Of a stretch of 64,000 nt of DNA, positions 34,290-47,446 are shown one piece after another. How positions within the stretch are numbered: position 1 is the stretch's first letter; each line of letters starts with the position of its first letter. The stretch spans positions 7,220,001 through 7,284,000 of the forward strand of contig NC_060117.1 in the NCBI RefSeq assembly GCF_021155765.1, read 5' to 3'. The DNA is from Diprion similis. Lineage: Eukaryota > Arthropoda > Insecta > Hymenoptera > Diprionidae. The notes beneath the pieces were generated by a model. That model worked only from the letters and a program-made list of their open reading frames with translations, was not told the DNA's origin and made no database searches. A program made the translations under genes and the position numbers.

Positions 34290-35242
34290 GCTCTTGGACT
34301 GCGCGAACTCTATTTTAAATATCAAGACACGCTTTTTTAACGGTCATTTGTTTAGCCGCGCGTAAGTACGAAGACAGTTTTGCATAACCGATTAGATTCA
34401 CCGGTCGTATCACTAATAAAATCGCGTGTGCCTGACGTCTTTGCTTGTGTATATCAAAGAGTTCGCGTATTGGATGTTTTTTGCTTAATTTTTTCAATTT
34501 TTTTTTTCTTCCTCTTTTGCTTTTTTTAACCACTTTGCACGGAATGAAACATCGCGCGGATAGACGTCACCTGGTTTTATTCATAAGAGAAGATTTTCAT
34601 ACTCTGCAATATTTAGCTGGTCTCTGTTTCATTTCACCTTCTCTCCGGAGAATTGGAAAATTTCTCAATATATATATATATATATATCGACGCAAAAGCG
34701 TTTCAAAGCTTTATCTCACTTGTAGACTTGAAATTTTGAAATTTTATTTTTAAGAATTATTATTCACAATATCGCGATGGAGTCAAATGAAATACTTGAA
34801 AAACTGAATTGTTCAAAATTTTCTTGAATCTCTTATCACTGATTACAACGAACAAATGTATGGGTGTAATAAACACATTGTGATCAATTTGCAGAAAGAG
34901 AAACTAAAAAGATTAAACTTATTTCCAATCATTTTCAAAATCGTTGTTTCGAACTTTCGAGTAATAATTCGATAAAAATTTCTTTTTATTCACCATTTTC
35001 AATTGTTCATTATAAATAATTAAATATCATAAATTGTCTTTAAAATTATTTTACACACACACAACTGCCTCCTGAACGATAATTTAGAGACCAAAAAAAA
35101 TAATAATAATTCGAATCCCGAAGCGGAATGAATTCGAAGAAGGTATAAAAAACCGTCAAGTGTAGACTAAGAAAAAAATTTCGAACTTGACGTAGACAAT
35201 ATACTCGAAAGTACATGCTTGGCTTTTTCTGTTCTCGGACAG

Positions 35243-35307
35243 AAAGGGTCTTATTACGGATCGTAAATCTGCGTCGAAAGCCGTGTTCACAGAATCGATT
35301 TTCTCAA
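35243..35307 (+). CDS. Candidate internal exon, 65 bp
   Basis: A pyrimidine-rich acceptor (TTTTTCTGTTCTCGGACAG) and donor CAA|GTAAGG bracket 65 bp open in two frames; one reads KGLITDRKSASKAVFTESIF. It lies upstream of and on the same strand as the COMMD9-like exons and could belong to that gene, but similarity is too short to claim. Confidence 0.2.
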
Positions 35308-35626
35308 GTAAGGATAGGGCGTTGAAGCCGAGCGAAGCTTATGAATAAATCAAGAGAGGCACATTAATTATTTGTGATTAGTGCGAACGAAGAGACGTGG
35401 TCCGATCCCTGAAGGAGGGGACAGGAGGGGGAATTCACCGTAGGAGAGACGAGCGTATAATTTGTCGTAGATTCATAATTTCTCGAAGATATGTGAAGTG
35501 ATTGAAGACATGACGCAATCGCCAGCCAAACACCGATACTTCTGCTAAAAAGAAAAAATTATCCATGTATTACCCACAAAAAATTTTGGGAGTTTGCAAA
35601 CGGTCGTTAATCTTTCACCGTTTTGT

Positions 35627-35630
<4 letters not shown>

Positions 35631-35679
<49 letters not shown>

Positions 35680-35750
35680 CAATACCGATCAAGAGCTAAG
35701 AAAATTGATTTCACTTTTTCCAAATCAGATTTCATTTTTCGCGAACAAGT

Positions 35751-35782
<32 letters not shown>
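35631..35782. repeat. (AAT)n microsatellites
   Basis: Two runs of taa/aat repeats (35631-35678 and about 35754-35782) separated by 75 bp of AT-rich unique sequence. Confidence 0.95.
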
Positions 35783-38700
35783 CGTGTTAATATTATTCGT
35801 CGGTAGCTCAGTGGATACGAAATTCTTGAACGGATTGATCATAGCAGGATTGGGTATAAAAAAACATAGACGACCTAAAAAATGACTCCGAATAATCGTA
35901 CACACGTCGTGGCAACAGCTGCAGCAAAAAATTCACCGCGATCGTGATTCAGCATTAATGTGTATCTCAATCAGTGAACCCAGGATTACGTCATCGGGAA
36001 TTAACAACTGTTTTTGCCCATCTCTATTAAATTTATGTCGACTACGTCAGATCAAATAATTTATTATGTATCGCAGTTTTGATTGTTTTTTTCATTTACG
36101 ACTATAATATTGTGCAGTACAGTTCTGATTAAATTTTTGTTGGATGTGGGAAGATTATACATTTTAAAGTCACCGCTTCAATGACATCAGAGGTGGAAAA
36201 ATATCTCCAAACACTTTACTCTTCGATGACGCTGAGATTTTATGGGATATTTATTTTAATACAAGTTTTAATGAATGGATATTTATCGTTGAAACGAATA
36301 AAGGGAATTTATAACATTGGATTGAGTATTGGAAAATCCCATCGATTCAAAACAGAACGTGATAATCGTTGTTTGCTCTTCAGAACGACGATCCGTAAAT
36401 TACTTTCATTTTTTTTCACAGATCAAGACGATCGTAACTTTATTATACTCGTAAAGGCGATTTATTTTCTTTATTTATTTTCATTCCGCAGTTTGATTTT
36501 TTTTCGGAATATTCATGACAATCTTGGTAAAACTTTTCCTCTTAAAATCACACCCAACCACTCTGATCAACTCGATAATTATTAATTCTATACTAGTTTC
36601 TTTGATATTCTCAGAACTATTACATTTTGCCAAATTTTCTAGCTGAAAAAGAATTTCAGGAAAAAAATTAACCTGAGAAATATTGAAAGAATATTGATTT
36701 ACCGCGAAACGATCAGAAAATTTCTTACTCCTCAGCAAGTTTTGCTTCGATATTTTAGTCAGTTTTTTGAATAATATCAATTCTCGGTATTCCGCTGAGT
36801 TTTTACGAAAATTTTGTTTAAAAAACTCATCAGATTTTAACCGTTTCTAATAATTATTATTAATTTGGTCCTGCCACTACTTGCTTTCAAGTGTTTACCC
36901 TGAATCGATCAGCAACAAGCTGATCCAGCTTACCCAGAGTTTTTTTTTTCTTTACCTACCGTTGTTAACAACATCTTTTTATTAATCATATCAGACTGTT
37001 GGTCTCCAGCCGCTTGGTTAGAATTACGAAGATTGTTTAAACTGTAAGAATAATTTCAATTCACATTATCCCACAAAGCACCGGAAAATATTCTTAACCA
37101 TGAATTGCAGAACTTCGATATTATGCATGATCGGTAAATTTAAGGGTACCAGAAGCCGAAAAGACCAACCCAGTATCTGCAGTCGTCGAGTGACTTGAAT
37201 TCCTGCTTTATCGGCACATTTCCCGCGATTTTTCACTCTCCGTGAAAAAAACTTCGAAATTTTAAGAAACCATTTTCGTTCATAATTTGTTGAATTTAAT
37301 TTGGTTGTGACTCGTTGCGGTTTGAATTTTCTGAACCTCCAAAGATTAAGTTTTAAAAAGTGTTCAAACGGCGGTTTGGTGTAAACAACTTTACTCGCCG
37401 TCACAAACTTATTAAAACAATTTGTGGTTTCGAATACAAAATTATACTTCAACAAATGCTTACCACACAGTTTTTGCAATTGCATTCTAGAAACTTTATT
37501 TCCTGTAAGGTGTTGTCTAACAGCACTTTCGAAAGGTGTGACTCACCTCCAGTATTTGAGAAATACACAAACACTTAAAGTCAAAGTTGATTCAGAGCTA
37601 ACCGTATTCGTATTTTTTTTTATTTCTTTTTCGTTCACACACTACAGAAAATAATAAAATAATTATGTTTATGCGACGAGGAATGTTCTTCGAATTCAAA
37701 ATTACAGGTTTAACGAGAACCATAATGTACGCGTGAGTATAAATGATATTGAATCAACCAGCTCGTCGGTATATGGTTATTACAAAATAAATAGTTCCAC
37801 GGAATTTTTTACACCGTTAAATATATTCCGGGGAATACCCGTCATAGATAGATATCACGATTTGCTTAACAACAAACGACCAAAAAGCGTATAATTGAGT
37901 GCCAATATAAGTGGCTTCGGCTTTACGTGTATCCACAACTCTGTAAAACTGTTTAATATTTCTACCGAGAATCGTGATGCTTGCAATTTACTGCCGAATG
38001 CTCACGCCAGGTTCAAGGTACTTTGTACCGACTTTTCACATGCGAGCATGACTTCTGTCTTCATAGTTAGGATCATTACCATACTTATATCATCAATATT
38101 GTTTATTTTAGTTTTGCGAGCCGTATTAGGAGTTCACGTATCTCACGAAGACTTTTTTTTCGCTATTTTGTTGCGATGGCAAGAGGATTCGTAATCTGCA
38201 CTCGGTCAGATTTACATGTACGTTGAAGTACCATCTACGGATCAATGATCTATTCGATTCCAACTTCTAAATTGATTATACATTCTATTATGAATCACGC
38301 CAAAAAATTTTTTAACCTATATTCGTCATCAATTTATCTATTACTAATATTTTGATATGCTGGAATTTGCCTGCAATTTCTTTAAAAACGTTATCGAAAA
38401 TTTTGGAAGGAGAAAAATTCGTCCCGAATCAGGTTTTATCAGAGTCATGCAAACCGCTAATTCCGCAGCGATTTATTCAACTTAACAATTTTCAAATATC
38501 ATACAATATTTTGATGGTTTTTTCTTAGACTCCTTGTAATTATTGTTTTGGCAATTTTAACCATATTTTTATTTGCAAAAAACGGTAAAAAAGCGGTCTT
38601 TAAAACTATTTCGAAAAATGGCCGCGATTTTGTTAACTTTGCAAATATCAAAAATCGTATGATTCATTCCAACGCCATTAACATTCTGAATCTCAAACCG

Positions 38701-39229
38701 TTCGATTTTTTTGTTTCAGGTTAACCATCTCCGAGAAATGATCAACACCGCAGACCTACCTTTTTTCAGACTGATTTTTAATTACGATTTTCGTGTATAA
38801 AAAGTGATTAAAATCAATACGCAAAACTTTTCTTATATAATTCGAGAGTGTATTTATTAAGCCTAACAAAGCCTCCATCAATATTGATGTGTTAAAACTA
38901 ATAAAAAAATTTTTTGAAAAAACTCCTTTCCTCCTCATCAGTTGGGTAGAACCCTTAATGTTTGTAGTAGTACACAAGAAAAAGATTGTCGAGTGCGAAA
39001 GGAAAAATAATAAACTAATAACCACGATTTAGCACTTTTCCCTCGAGCAACAATTCCCAATAAATTATGGAGCATACCAACCGTGAAACAAGAGACAACT
39101 GAGTGTCAAGAGAAATTCGCCCAGATGGCGCGATGAGTATTAAAACGAGCAACGGATAAGGAAAAGTGGAGAAGCTCCCTCGACGGCATCGGTTTGAGGT
39201 TATCTTCTTCTCGTCGTTACTGCTGTTAG

Positions 39230-40435
39230 AAGTGAGCCAACAACTCTGTGTGATGAGCTGTTTAACACCGTCGCGACTCGTTGAATCAACCTGCGTGATC
39301 GATGAGAGTCTGAATTCCACATCAACGAATGAAAAGTCAGCAACTTGCTTGCTGCAACTGACTGTGAGTAAAGTGCAACGATCAGTCACAGCTACTCGAA
39401 TCGAGCCTAACATTTTCACGCCGCCGGACTCTGAAATACAACCACAGATTTCTTTCTCTGCAGTTTGGATTGATGATAATTTTTTGCTTCCGTAATTTCT
39501 CTTACACGTTTTTTTTTTTTTTTTTTTTTTTTTGCTGCCGAACAATTGACGCGAGTCGTTGATTACTTTCGTATGGTAAAGAGGAGAATCAAGTCCACGA
39601 GTTACCGACAGACGACAGTGTGATGCTTTATTTATTGCGAGTCTGTTTACCATCTGACTGAAACTTGACGTCTAAAACAAAAGATGAATGAATAATCGCG
39701 ATCTTTTGTTTGCTACAGTTCAACTGTATTTTCAAACTTACAATTAGTCAAGGGCTAAATATTTTCTTATTAATGCTAGTACGTAGAAACTTTACAAGAA
39801 ATTCCAGTCAATTTTATCTCACAATCAAATTCATGTGAACGACTCGATTTTGATTATGTGAAATTTGAAAAAATTTTATACAAACTAGACAGAGATTTTC
39901 AAAAGACTAATTGCTGATATAAATTACGAAAAGTAAATTTCCGAATACAGTTGTAGGTATAAATACAAATTTTGATCAAGTGAGACAAATCGGCACATAC
40001 AAATAAAAAAATAAAAAAAAACTATAGCTGTACCCCATATATCTTATTTTTTGGACTTTTTCGATCCATGCTTCCGAATTTCAGGTCGAAATTGTTGAAT
40101 TGAAAACCACGGATCGACTTTGTCGTAAATCTTTTTCCATAATTGAATGAAAAAAAGTCTGAAAATGTAAAATAATGCGTTTTCACTTGAATAGACAGCA
40201 CATTGTTAACAATTCGAAAAGTTATGAATATCTTACTACACATAGTTAAGGTCCGAAGAAAATTAGGTACCTAAATTTATTCACTTTATTTCAGGTCGAG
40301 GAACCAAAATCTAACGAAGAAAGTGAAATGAAGACAAAGAAATTCGTTCTGGACCTTCCTCCGGCAACTTTGAACACTCTTTTGGACGGTCTTACCAGAA
40401 TACGAGAACAACTATCAACCGTTGCCCGAAAATGA
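39230..40435 (+). CDS. COMMD9: COMM domain-containing protein 9, last two exons (5' part not found)
   Basis: COMMD9 is a subunit of the Commander/CCC complex, which works with retriever in endosomal cargo recycling. Exon 39230-39363 has a long pyrimidine tract before its acceptor (cttcttctcgtcgttactgctgttag) and a GTGAGT donor; it ends in SATCLLQLT. Exon 40295-40435 (acceptor TTTATTTCAG) codes 46 residues ending in DLPPATLNTLLDGLTRIREQ then LSTVARK and TGA. The junction is phase 0. From memory, human COMMD9 ends in a very similar leucine-rich helix (LDGLGRIRDQLSAVASK) and has a matching TCLLQ segment before it; that is the C-terminal half of the COMM domain. The first exon listed enters with two bases of a split codon, so more exons lie upstream. 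The usual COMM-domain tryptophan region is diverged here. Family call strong, exact 5' structure unknown. Confidence 0.75.
39510..39533. repeat. Poly-T tract in COMMD9 intron
   Basis: About 23 T in the intron between the two COMMD9-like exons. Confidence 0.95.
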
Positions 40436-40525
40436 TTGTACATATACATATAGAACATGACTGTTTTGTTAAGATCTATAAATAATGGTAAAAAAATATT
40501 GTAAGTCGAGAATTTGTGAACTGAG

Positions 40526-40531
40526 AATAAA
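40526..40531 (+). terminator. Poly(A) signal of the COMMD9-like gene
   Basis: AATAAA about 90 nt after the TGA at 40433-40435. It is the first canonical hexamer downstream and fits a short 3' UTR. Confidence 0.6.
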
Positions 40532-40922
40532 CAATGTGAGTATTGTTGTATTTTTTGAACTAAATTGTTCAACTTTTTCTTTTCTTCAATCTATTAGTTA
40601 TAATTACATTGAATTATATTTAGGCAGAGGGAAAGGATTATTTGAATCTAGTGACACTCGTTTGATTCAACTAAATGCAACAGTCAAACGCGGCGAACAC
40701 GATACTTACTCAATTGAAGAAAATACTTTTGTCCAACGAAATACTTATGACAACTTAATGTATGATTGAAGCAAGCCTTTGAATTGTTTGAATGATGCTT
40801 CTGACTATCAATTCATTAACAATAACACGGCGCGAGTTTGGTACAATTATGTGAATTTCGTATCAAGAAAATGTGCGATTGACGCAACTAAAAATCGCGT
40901 CAATAGTTTTGTTTATTTCTCG

Positions 40923-41803
40923 TCAACACCATTTTCGATGACTTGAACTTGGAATCACGATTTCTGCGATAGTAATAAGTCTGTAGACAACTTTATACAC
41001 GTTATCCGTATCTAACTCATTAGCCGACTACCCGGTCTTATATGTATCTCTGAAGTTACTTCCGTAGCGAGAAAGTTCGCCACCTATCGGCCGTTTGTAG
41101 TACTAGCATACCGAAGTTTACGATGAATATAGTCTCTACCTGTTTCAAAGCATGTGATGTTTCTTTTACCTCGTGAACAAATTAGTTCAACTGATTCATC
41201 CAGTAACGCCAAACAAGCTCCGGTTAGATCAACAAAGTATGGCAATCGATCGATGTAAATTTTTTGTTGGCTAGATTCATGCACTTATTTTATTTGAGGT
41301 ACCTAATTGTTTCTGTCCACAAACATGCGACTTGGAGGAACAATCGATAAACTTGAAATGAAATGACATTTAGTTGACTCAATTTCGGAAACACGTGAAA
41401 AGGTTCCCTCGAATCAATGCATCACTCAATCGCTACAAGAAAGGCTTTTGCTGAATCAAGGAATTGGCTTGACTAAATCATTTTGACAAACTAACTGAAT
41501 CGAAATTATTGAATTGAATTCATCGTCTTTGGAAGAAATAAGGGATATTAGAATAAAGTGAATGGACTCTAAAGGAATCTATTTTCTTGGTTCAAAAATT
41601 CGTTTCCCTCCGTGCTGGAAGACTAAGATTGTACACAATTGTGAAATCTTTATGCATAACCACTTACCTGTAACGATAGACACCTGTTGGAAAACTCTGA
41701 TGAAATTGTTAATCTGTCCTGTGTATTTTGTATCATTTGACACAATAAAGACTTGAATTAGTCCTTTGAGTCGAATGGCTGTTATTCGATATTTTAAAAC
41801 CAT
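40923..41803 (-). CDS. Putative three-exon gene, about 96 aa, unrecognised
   Basis: Exon 41668-41803 starts at ATG (MVLKYRITAIRLKGLIQVF...) and ends in phase 1 at a strong donor CAG|GTAAGT. Exon 41170-41283 enters in phase 1, codes HESSQQKIYIDRLPYFVDLT then GACLALLDESVELICSR, and ends in phase 1 at GAG|GTAAAAG. Exon 40923-40963 has a good acceptor (ACTTATTACTATCGCAG), enters in phase 1 and stops at TGA. AATAAA follows a few bases later (40912-40917). All phases agree, but the acceptor of the middle exon is weak. No signal peptide or domain recognised. It would be convergent with the COMMD9-like gene. Could still be chance. Confidence 0.3.
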
Positions 41804-41999
41804 TAGTTCTCTTCCCGGTCTTACAGGAATTGATTCCTTTTAACCTGTTTCTGAGGTACATATGCAAGTTTGAAAAAGAAACGTGAGTAAAAACTTGACA
41901 AAAAATTCACAAAGAATTGTAAAAAATTTTGCAAAATTCTTTACGAGATAAGAGCAATTGAAATTTCCCAATGCTCAAAATAAATAAATCATTCTTAAG

Positions 42000-43994
42000 G
42001 GTGCTTTTGTAGATGGTGAAACTGACTTTTTGCAAGGTTGTATTCCGTTCGAATTTCAACGAAAAATTCATTTATAAACATTAAAGAAGATACGATCGCG
42101 AAATGCAGGCAATATTATACAATCATAACAATATAAAAAGTGTCAAATCCCAAGTGGAAATGCAATATCTGCAGTTAAATATCCCGATCACTCCTTAATA
42201 TATGATGTGTATATATACAGTATAGTTGATGAAATTGCAAAGCTGCTTTTTTTTATCTTTTATATATTGCGTGATAATTTTACAGTAACAATAAAATTAA
42301 TTTTCATAATATTCGTTAATTGCGTGTATATATATATATATATATATGCACGATATATTCCTCCGGATATATATATATATCATATCATATCATCCGCAGT
42401 AAAATAAATTTGACAAAGTAAATCTTTGTCGCGTCTCGCATTATATATATAGTATATATATGTATGCCTTATACTTTCTTATTCATCTCGTTTTTAATTC
42501 AGAAGATACGTTCGTATTAATCAGGAGTTGTTGCCTCAATACTCGTCACAGAGAATTGCCCAGCTTACAGGTCTTACAGTTAACAAAGGAATGATGTATA
42601 TAGTATAATGTACATTCACACTTATAATTTTAGGATTAACAATTTTTATTTTAATTAATTTGCAAAAATTAAATAAATTATGACAGAGGTACATGGCGTA
42701 TTGGACGGAAGGGCCCAAAACACTCCGCAGAGGTGAAAAACGAGGATAATTTTCTTTTCTTTTCTTTTTCTTTTTTATACATTTTTTTACTCCCATTTTT
42801 CCGTTCGAATTTTTTCTCCTTTTTTTTCTCAATTTTTATTTTCTCGTTTCATTTTTTGTATTTTTTTTTTTTTTTTTTCGTTTACTTATTTATTTTTTTT
42901 TTCTCCGAAGGTGCAATTGCTCTGACAAATATTTAGGTTCGCTTCGAACAATTGAGTCTGAAATTTAAGAAAGAGTGTGAAACAAATTGTTATTATATAT
43001 ATATATTTTTTTTTTCTTTCGTCGTGTTTTTCTTTTTTCGTTCGTTTTTTTGTTATAAAAAAATCTATTGAAGCATGCCCAGTAATACCAGACAAACAGT
43101 TTGATATGCTCCTACTTATTAATTTCATATATTACAATAATTAACATCGTCACATAATACAGACTTAAACACTAACGATATGACTACAGCTCCAAACCAG
43201 CAGAGCATAATTGATGAGAATGAAAACTTTTTTTTCTTATTTTGCGTTCGCACTTTTTATTTTTCATTTCAATTTTCGTTTCTTCTTCTCTTTTAAATTT
43301 TTTTTTTTTTTTTTTCTCTTTTAATGTTTTTTTTTCTCTCTTTTTCGTCAAGTGAAGTCTTGATTTAAAATTGATATGCCAATTTATTTATAAAACGTTA
43401 CAAATTATTAATTACCGTGTCAGCAATTTTGTTTATTTTTTTTTTGGATTTTTTTTTTCTTCTTTTTTATCGTTTCCCCGCCTTACAATTGCAGATAAGA
43501 ACAAATTTGAAATTGTGACGCTTAAATGTCGACGACCACCACGTTCGTAATAATATTATACGGTAATATTCTTCTTTTTTTCGTACAATACATTATTATT
43601 ATTATACATTGTTTTTTCCGCCTTCGTTATGAAATTGCGCTCCTTTTAGCCATTACGTACCTACACTTCGCCAATTTATTTCATAAGGTACATGTTATAA
43701 TGTAGGATAATATATTTTATACGATTTTCCTTATTTCTCATATTATTATGCAAGTTTCATTCGTTTAATCTCGGAAGCTTATAATATTCCATGCAATCTT
43801 TGGGCAATTGATATACATATGTTATATAGTAATTAATCGATTAACTAATGCTTTTGCCATCTTAAATTTGTTTTCCTCTTTGAAAAAAGCCATAAGTCGT
43901 AATGATAACATAATACAGGCGTATATTGCTGGAATTACTTTTCTCCTTTTTCCATTCACACAACGCATACATATACCATATATACATATACAGC
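42000..43994. other. Low-complexity AT-rich region
   Basis: TA runs (about 42327-42347 and 42369-42380) and many T tracts on the plus strand (42778-42900, 43000-43050, 43290-43335, 43430-43470). ORFs here are phenylalanine/lysine-rich artefacts of the T tracts. No gene supported. Confidence 0.6.
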
Positions 43995-44342
43995 GTGATC
44001 CAGTACCCGCGGACCACTCGGCACTAACGGATTCATTGCAAAGAAACAAGACTAAAATTACTCTTGACAATTTTTTTTTAAAGCAACGGTTTTCAAGTTA
44101 GAGCCGTTTGAAAGTCCACCAATCGAGCCCTGCGCGAGGCTAGCGGACACTGCATCGAGCTCAGCTACTAGCCTCGCGCGTGGCTCGCGCGTTCGGTCAC
44201 ATCTGCGCCGTGATTGGTGGACTTCAAACGGCTGTAACTCAAAAACTGTAGCCTTCAAAAAAAATTGTCAAGAGTAATTTTAGTCTTATTTTTTTGCGAG
44301 GAATCCGTCAGTGCTTGGTGGTCCGCGGGTACTGAACCATCA
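43995..44342. mobile_element. Foldback element with about 130-bp arms
   Basis: Left arm from gtgatccagtacccgcggac through aaaattactcttgacaattt and gccgtttgaaagtccaccaat. Right arm is the near reverse complement, attggtggacttcaaacggc through ggtccgcgggtactgaacc. A GC-rich core of about 85 bp (ctgcgcgaggctagcgg...) separates the arms and is itself partly self-complementary (gcgcgaggctag / ctagcctcgcgcg). No coding content. Confidence 0.85.
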
Positions 44343-46142
44343 TGTATATGACATGTATATGAATATATGATATATGCGTATGTAGGACATCGTATTGTCT
44401 TAAACATGATGAAGAATCTGATATGTTCGATATGGAATCAATTCATCCTTCTACCGTGGATTTTGACCGTCGTGAAAAATTTTTTTATTCGGCGTAATTT
44501 ATACAGTATATTATTAATATTTCACGTGCACTGTAAATATTCATTATATGCATATATACAGTCATTTTAATTGGTTGTTCACCTGCGATAGACTCTCGAA
44601 TCCCTTCGACGCGTTTTTAACGTAACATATTTTCATCTCGTGATATAATATAATCATAGTACTTAAAAAATACTGACAATATTGCTGCTACGTAAAATTT
44701 TCAAACTCGTCAAATTTTTTTTTTATTTTTATCTTCTCTCTTTGTATAATATATTATTATATAATATACTTATAATCGCCGTGCCCGTAAAAACTTGCTG
44801 CTGTTCATTATTTTCTCACCATTCCATCTTGTACCATTTAAGCGTTATTATTACCATTTTTTTCTTTATTGCAATAACAATTTTATTTACAACAAATCTT
44901 AGGTTTATAAAATTGGGAAAAAATGATTCAAAATCATAAATATTACGATATACGTTGAACGTAATAAAAAATCAGATTTTGCATAACAATAACGGTAAAA
45001 ATATCAATAATAATAATAATCAAAGTTCAACCGTCTTAAATGGCCAAGAATCGATTTATTAAACTTGTTTCCTTATTTTTTTCCCTGTTTGTCTATTTAT
45101 TTATTTATTTTTTTATTTTTTTGTTTTCTTCTATATCCTGCGTGACAATGACCTGATGATATATTAAATCGCAATGTCCCGCGCAGTTTTGCATTTTTAT
45201 GTAATAATAATATAGCGAATGGAAACAGTTATGTAATCGTAAACATCGGATTTTCGTTAGTATTATTATTATACGAACGTCTCTTATGCGGCTACTACAA
45301 AATTTTTTTTTTTTAATTTTTAATTATTTTCTTTTATTTTATCTAACATTACAGTAAAAATTTTTAGATCCAATGCTATTTTATGGATACAACAGTTACA
45401 AATTCTTATACAAAACGCACCCTAGCCATGCATTATAAGATGTTCAGTCACCTTTTTTCATCCTCGTAGGGAAAAAAAAACGGACAAAATCGAAAGATCA
45501 AGAAAAAAAGAAGAAGAAGGAAACAAAAAAGAAACAAAAATAGAAAGAAGAAAAGTTGAAAAAAAGGAACCTCCTCTACCGATATCGTGATGTATGGACT
45601 GTTGTTGACAAGCGTATAGACGAGTTTTTTGTTGTTGACTTTTTTTTTTTTTTTTTTGTTTCCAAAAACCATTTCAAAATATTCTGTCGCCCTCAACAGA
45701 AATTGCCGATTCGATTGTGCGAAGGCGTTTCGGGTGGAGAATAAAACTGCTTCTCGAAGTAACACAATAATTGCGATTTCGGAAACGGCGACACATTTTT
45801 GTATTTTGTTTTTTTGTTTTTTTTTCCCTGGTTTTTGTTGTTTTTCACTGGTTGTACGCATACAGTACGGATATAAATTAAATTTATTTACAGTAGATGA
45901 GAGAAGTTGAAACGGTTATTGTTACTGTTATAACAAGACTATGTATACGGAGTTGGTGTACTTTTGTTCGGTACTGAATCATTTCCTTCTGTTGTTGTTG
46001 TCAGTTTTTTTTTTTTTTGTTTCTCATCGTCGAAAAAAAATTTCTCTCTCATCTTCATTTAACGGGAGACGTGTGGTTTTTTTTTGTTTGTTTTTTTTTC
46101 TGTTTCTCTGTTTTGTAAATTTCTTTCAGTTTCAGTCCGTCA

Positions 46143-46160
46143 CCCCCCCCCCCCCCCCCC
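46143..46160. repeat. C18 homopolymer
   Basis: Eighteen uninterrupted C on the plus strand; a mirror of the G17 tract at 32621. Confidence 0.95.
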
Positions 46161-46701
46161 TCCGTTCATACATTTTTTCACAAACAAGGAATGTCATCAT
46201 CATCGTCATCATTATCATCATCATCATCATCGTCGTCGTACATTATATCAACATTTAATAAAATATCTGAAACATCAACAAATAGACTATAATAATACAT
46301 GATTATTATATGACTGACCTTAATTTATTATATAACTATATATATAATCAATTAAAGGTAGTGATAATAATAATAATATTAATAATAATAATAACAACAA
46401 TAATAATAATAATAATAATAATAACAAAAATAATTTAAAAAATTATTAAAAATTTGAAATGATATTTCTTAGCATGTATGTATATATCTATACGTGTATA
46501 TACGTACACATACAAAGTAGTATCATTAGTAAATGTATCGAATTAGTAATGGTGTTATTTTAAATGATAATAACAGTGTATAATGCATGTTCATGTGTAA
46601 TTATTTCAATAACATTTATGTTACTTTACGTTTAATTTTAGGAGTATTTATTGGTGTTGGTATTATTGGAAATGCTTGATGCTGTATATACGTTTACATA
46701 A

Positions 46702-46708
<7 letters not shown>

Positions 46709-46732
<24 letters not shown>

Positions 46733-46746
46733 TGTTAGGTTTATAT

Positions 46747-46815
<69 letters not shown>
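46709..46815. repeat. (TA)n microsatellite
   Basis: About 90 bp of TA dinucleotides interrupted near 46734-46748 by gttaggtttatatag. Confidence 0.95.
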
Positions 46816-46817
<2 letters not shown>

Positions 46818-47388
46818 TATGTATATTACATATTGTAATATTGTATATCAGCAGTTAGCACACGCTCTCGCCTCATGCAATCATACGCTAAATATTGTAG
46901 CTTTCATTCTTACAACGTCAAACTGACTCTGTTATTACTGACTACTAGAATTTCCTCTCTTCCATCGTTTGTTGTTGGTATTTTTTTCTCTTCTTCTTTT
47001 TTTTCTGGATCCATTATTATGCAATTACGTGTATATAAATGTATATATGTGTGTATAGACAGATTTACGATACAGTAAATTTGACGAGTTGGAGTGTTTT
47101 GCTCTTGAACGATTCCTGTATTGCAATAATTTATATGGTTATACCGTTTGAGAATAAAAAAATATTACCATTCCAATGAAACTGAGCGTTATTTTGTTAG
47201 TGATCGGCAAAATTTTGCAGTTCGTTTTTTTTTTTTTTTATTTTCATCGATATGGATCGACCATCTTAAATACGAGAATTATACACTTTGACGTAATTAT
47301 TCTATTCGTTGGTATTCAAATTTGCAAATTTTCACTTTTCGAATTTGGACACAATGTTTTTGTACACTTTGTCTCGTTCGCTGCATAT

Positions 47389-47422
<34 letters not shown>

Positions 47423-47446
47423 TTAAATCAATTATTTATTTCTTTA

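Larger units (their letters stand above)
34290..39229. other. AT-rich region, probably including COMMD9 5' introns
   Basis: (AAT)n microsatellites lie at 35631-35678 and 35754-35782. Small open frames (36181-36585 plus, 37066-37485 minus, 37895-38194 plus) have no recognisable product. The missing 5' exons of the COMMD9-like gene should lie here or further left, but I could not identify them with confidence. Confidence 0.4.
44343..47446. other. Microsatellite- and T-tract-rich DNA
   Basis: Contains poly-T (45640-45660, 46002-46020), C18 (46143-46160), (ATC)n (46194-46240), (AAT)n (46360-46430), long (TA)n (46709-46815) and T30 (47391-47420). No exon or RNA gene supported. Confidence 0.6.

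Noticed and set aside
35803..35870. tRNA-like 5' half (ggtagctcagtgg)
   Set aside because: It looks like a tRNA A-box, but no B-box (GGTTCGAATCC type), anticodon arm or acceptor pairing could be placed downstream. At most a relic.
36500..36530. Possible COMMD9 exon (LIFFRNIHDNL before G|GTAAAA)
   Set aside because: It resembles the family's FHxNL segment and its phase fits exon 39230, but about eight expected residues would be missing and the stretch is T-rich, so the match may be accidental.
39015..39653. Minus-strand ORF of 212 codons, longest in the window
   Set aside because: It overlaps the COMMD9-like exon on the opposite strand, contains a lysine run encoded by the poly-T tract, and shows no family features. 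It is an antisense shadow.
40622..40769. Plus-strand frame after acceptor ATATTTAG (GKGLFESSDTRLIQLNATVK)
   Set aside because: It lies beyond the COMMD9 poly(A) signal, has no donor partner in a compatible phase with that gene's last donor in this frame, and no family match. Could be an alternative last exon but is unsupported.
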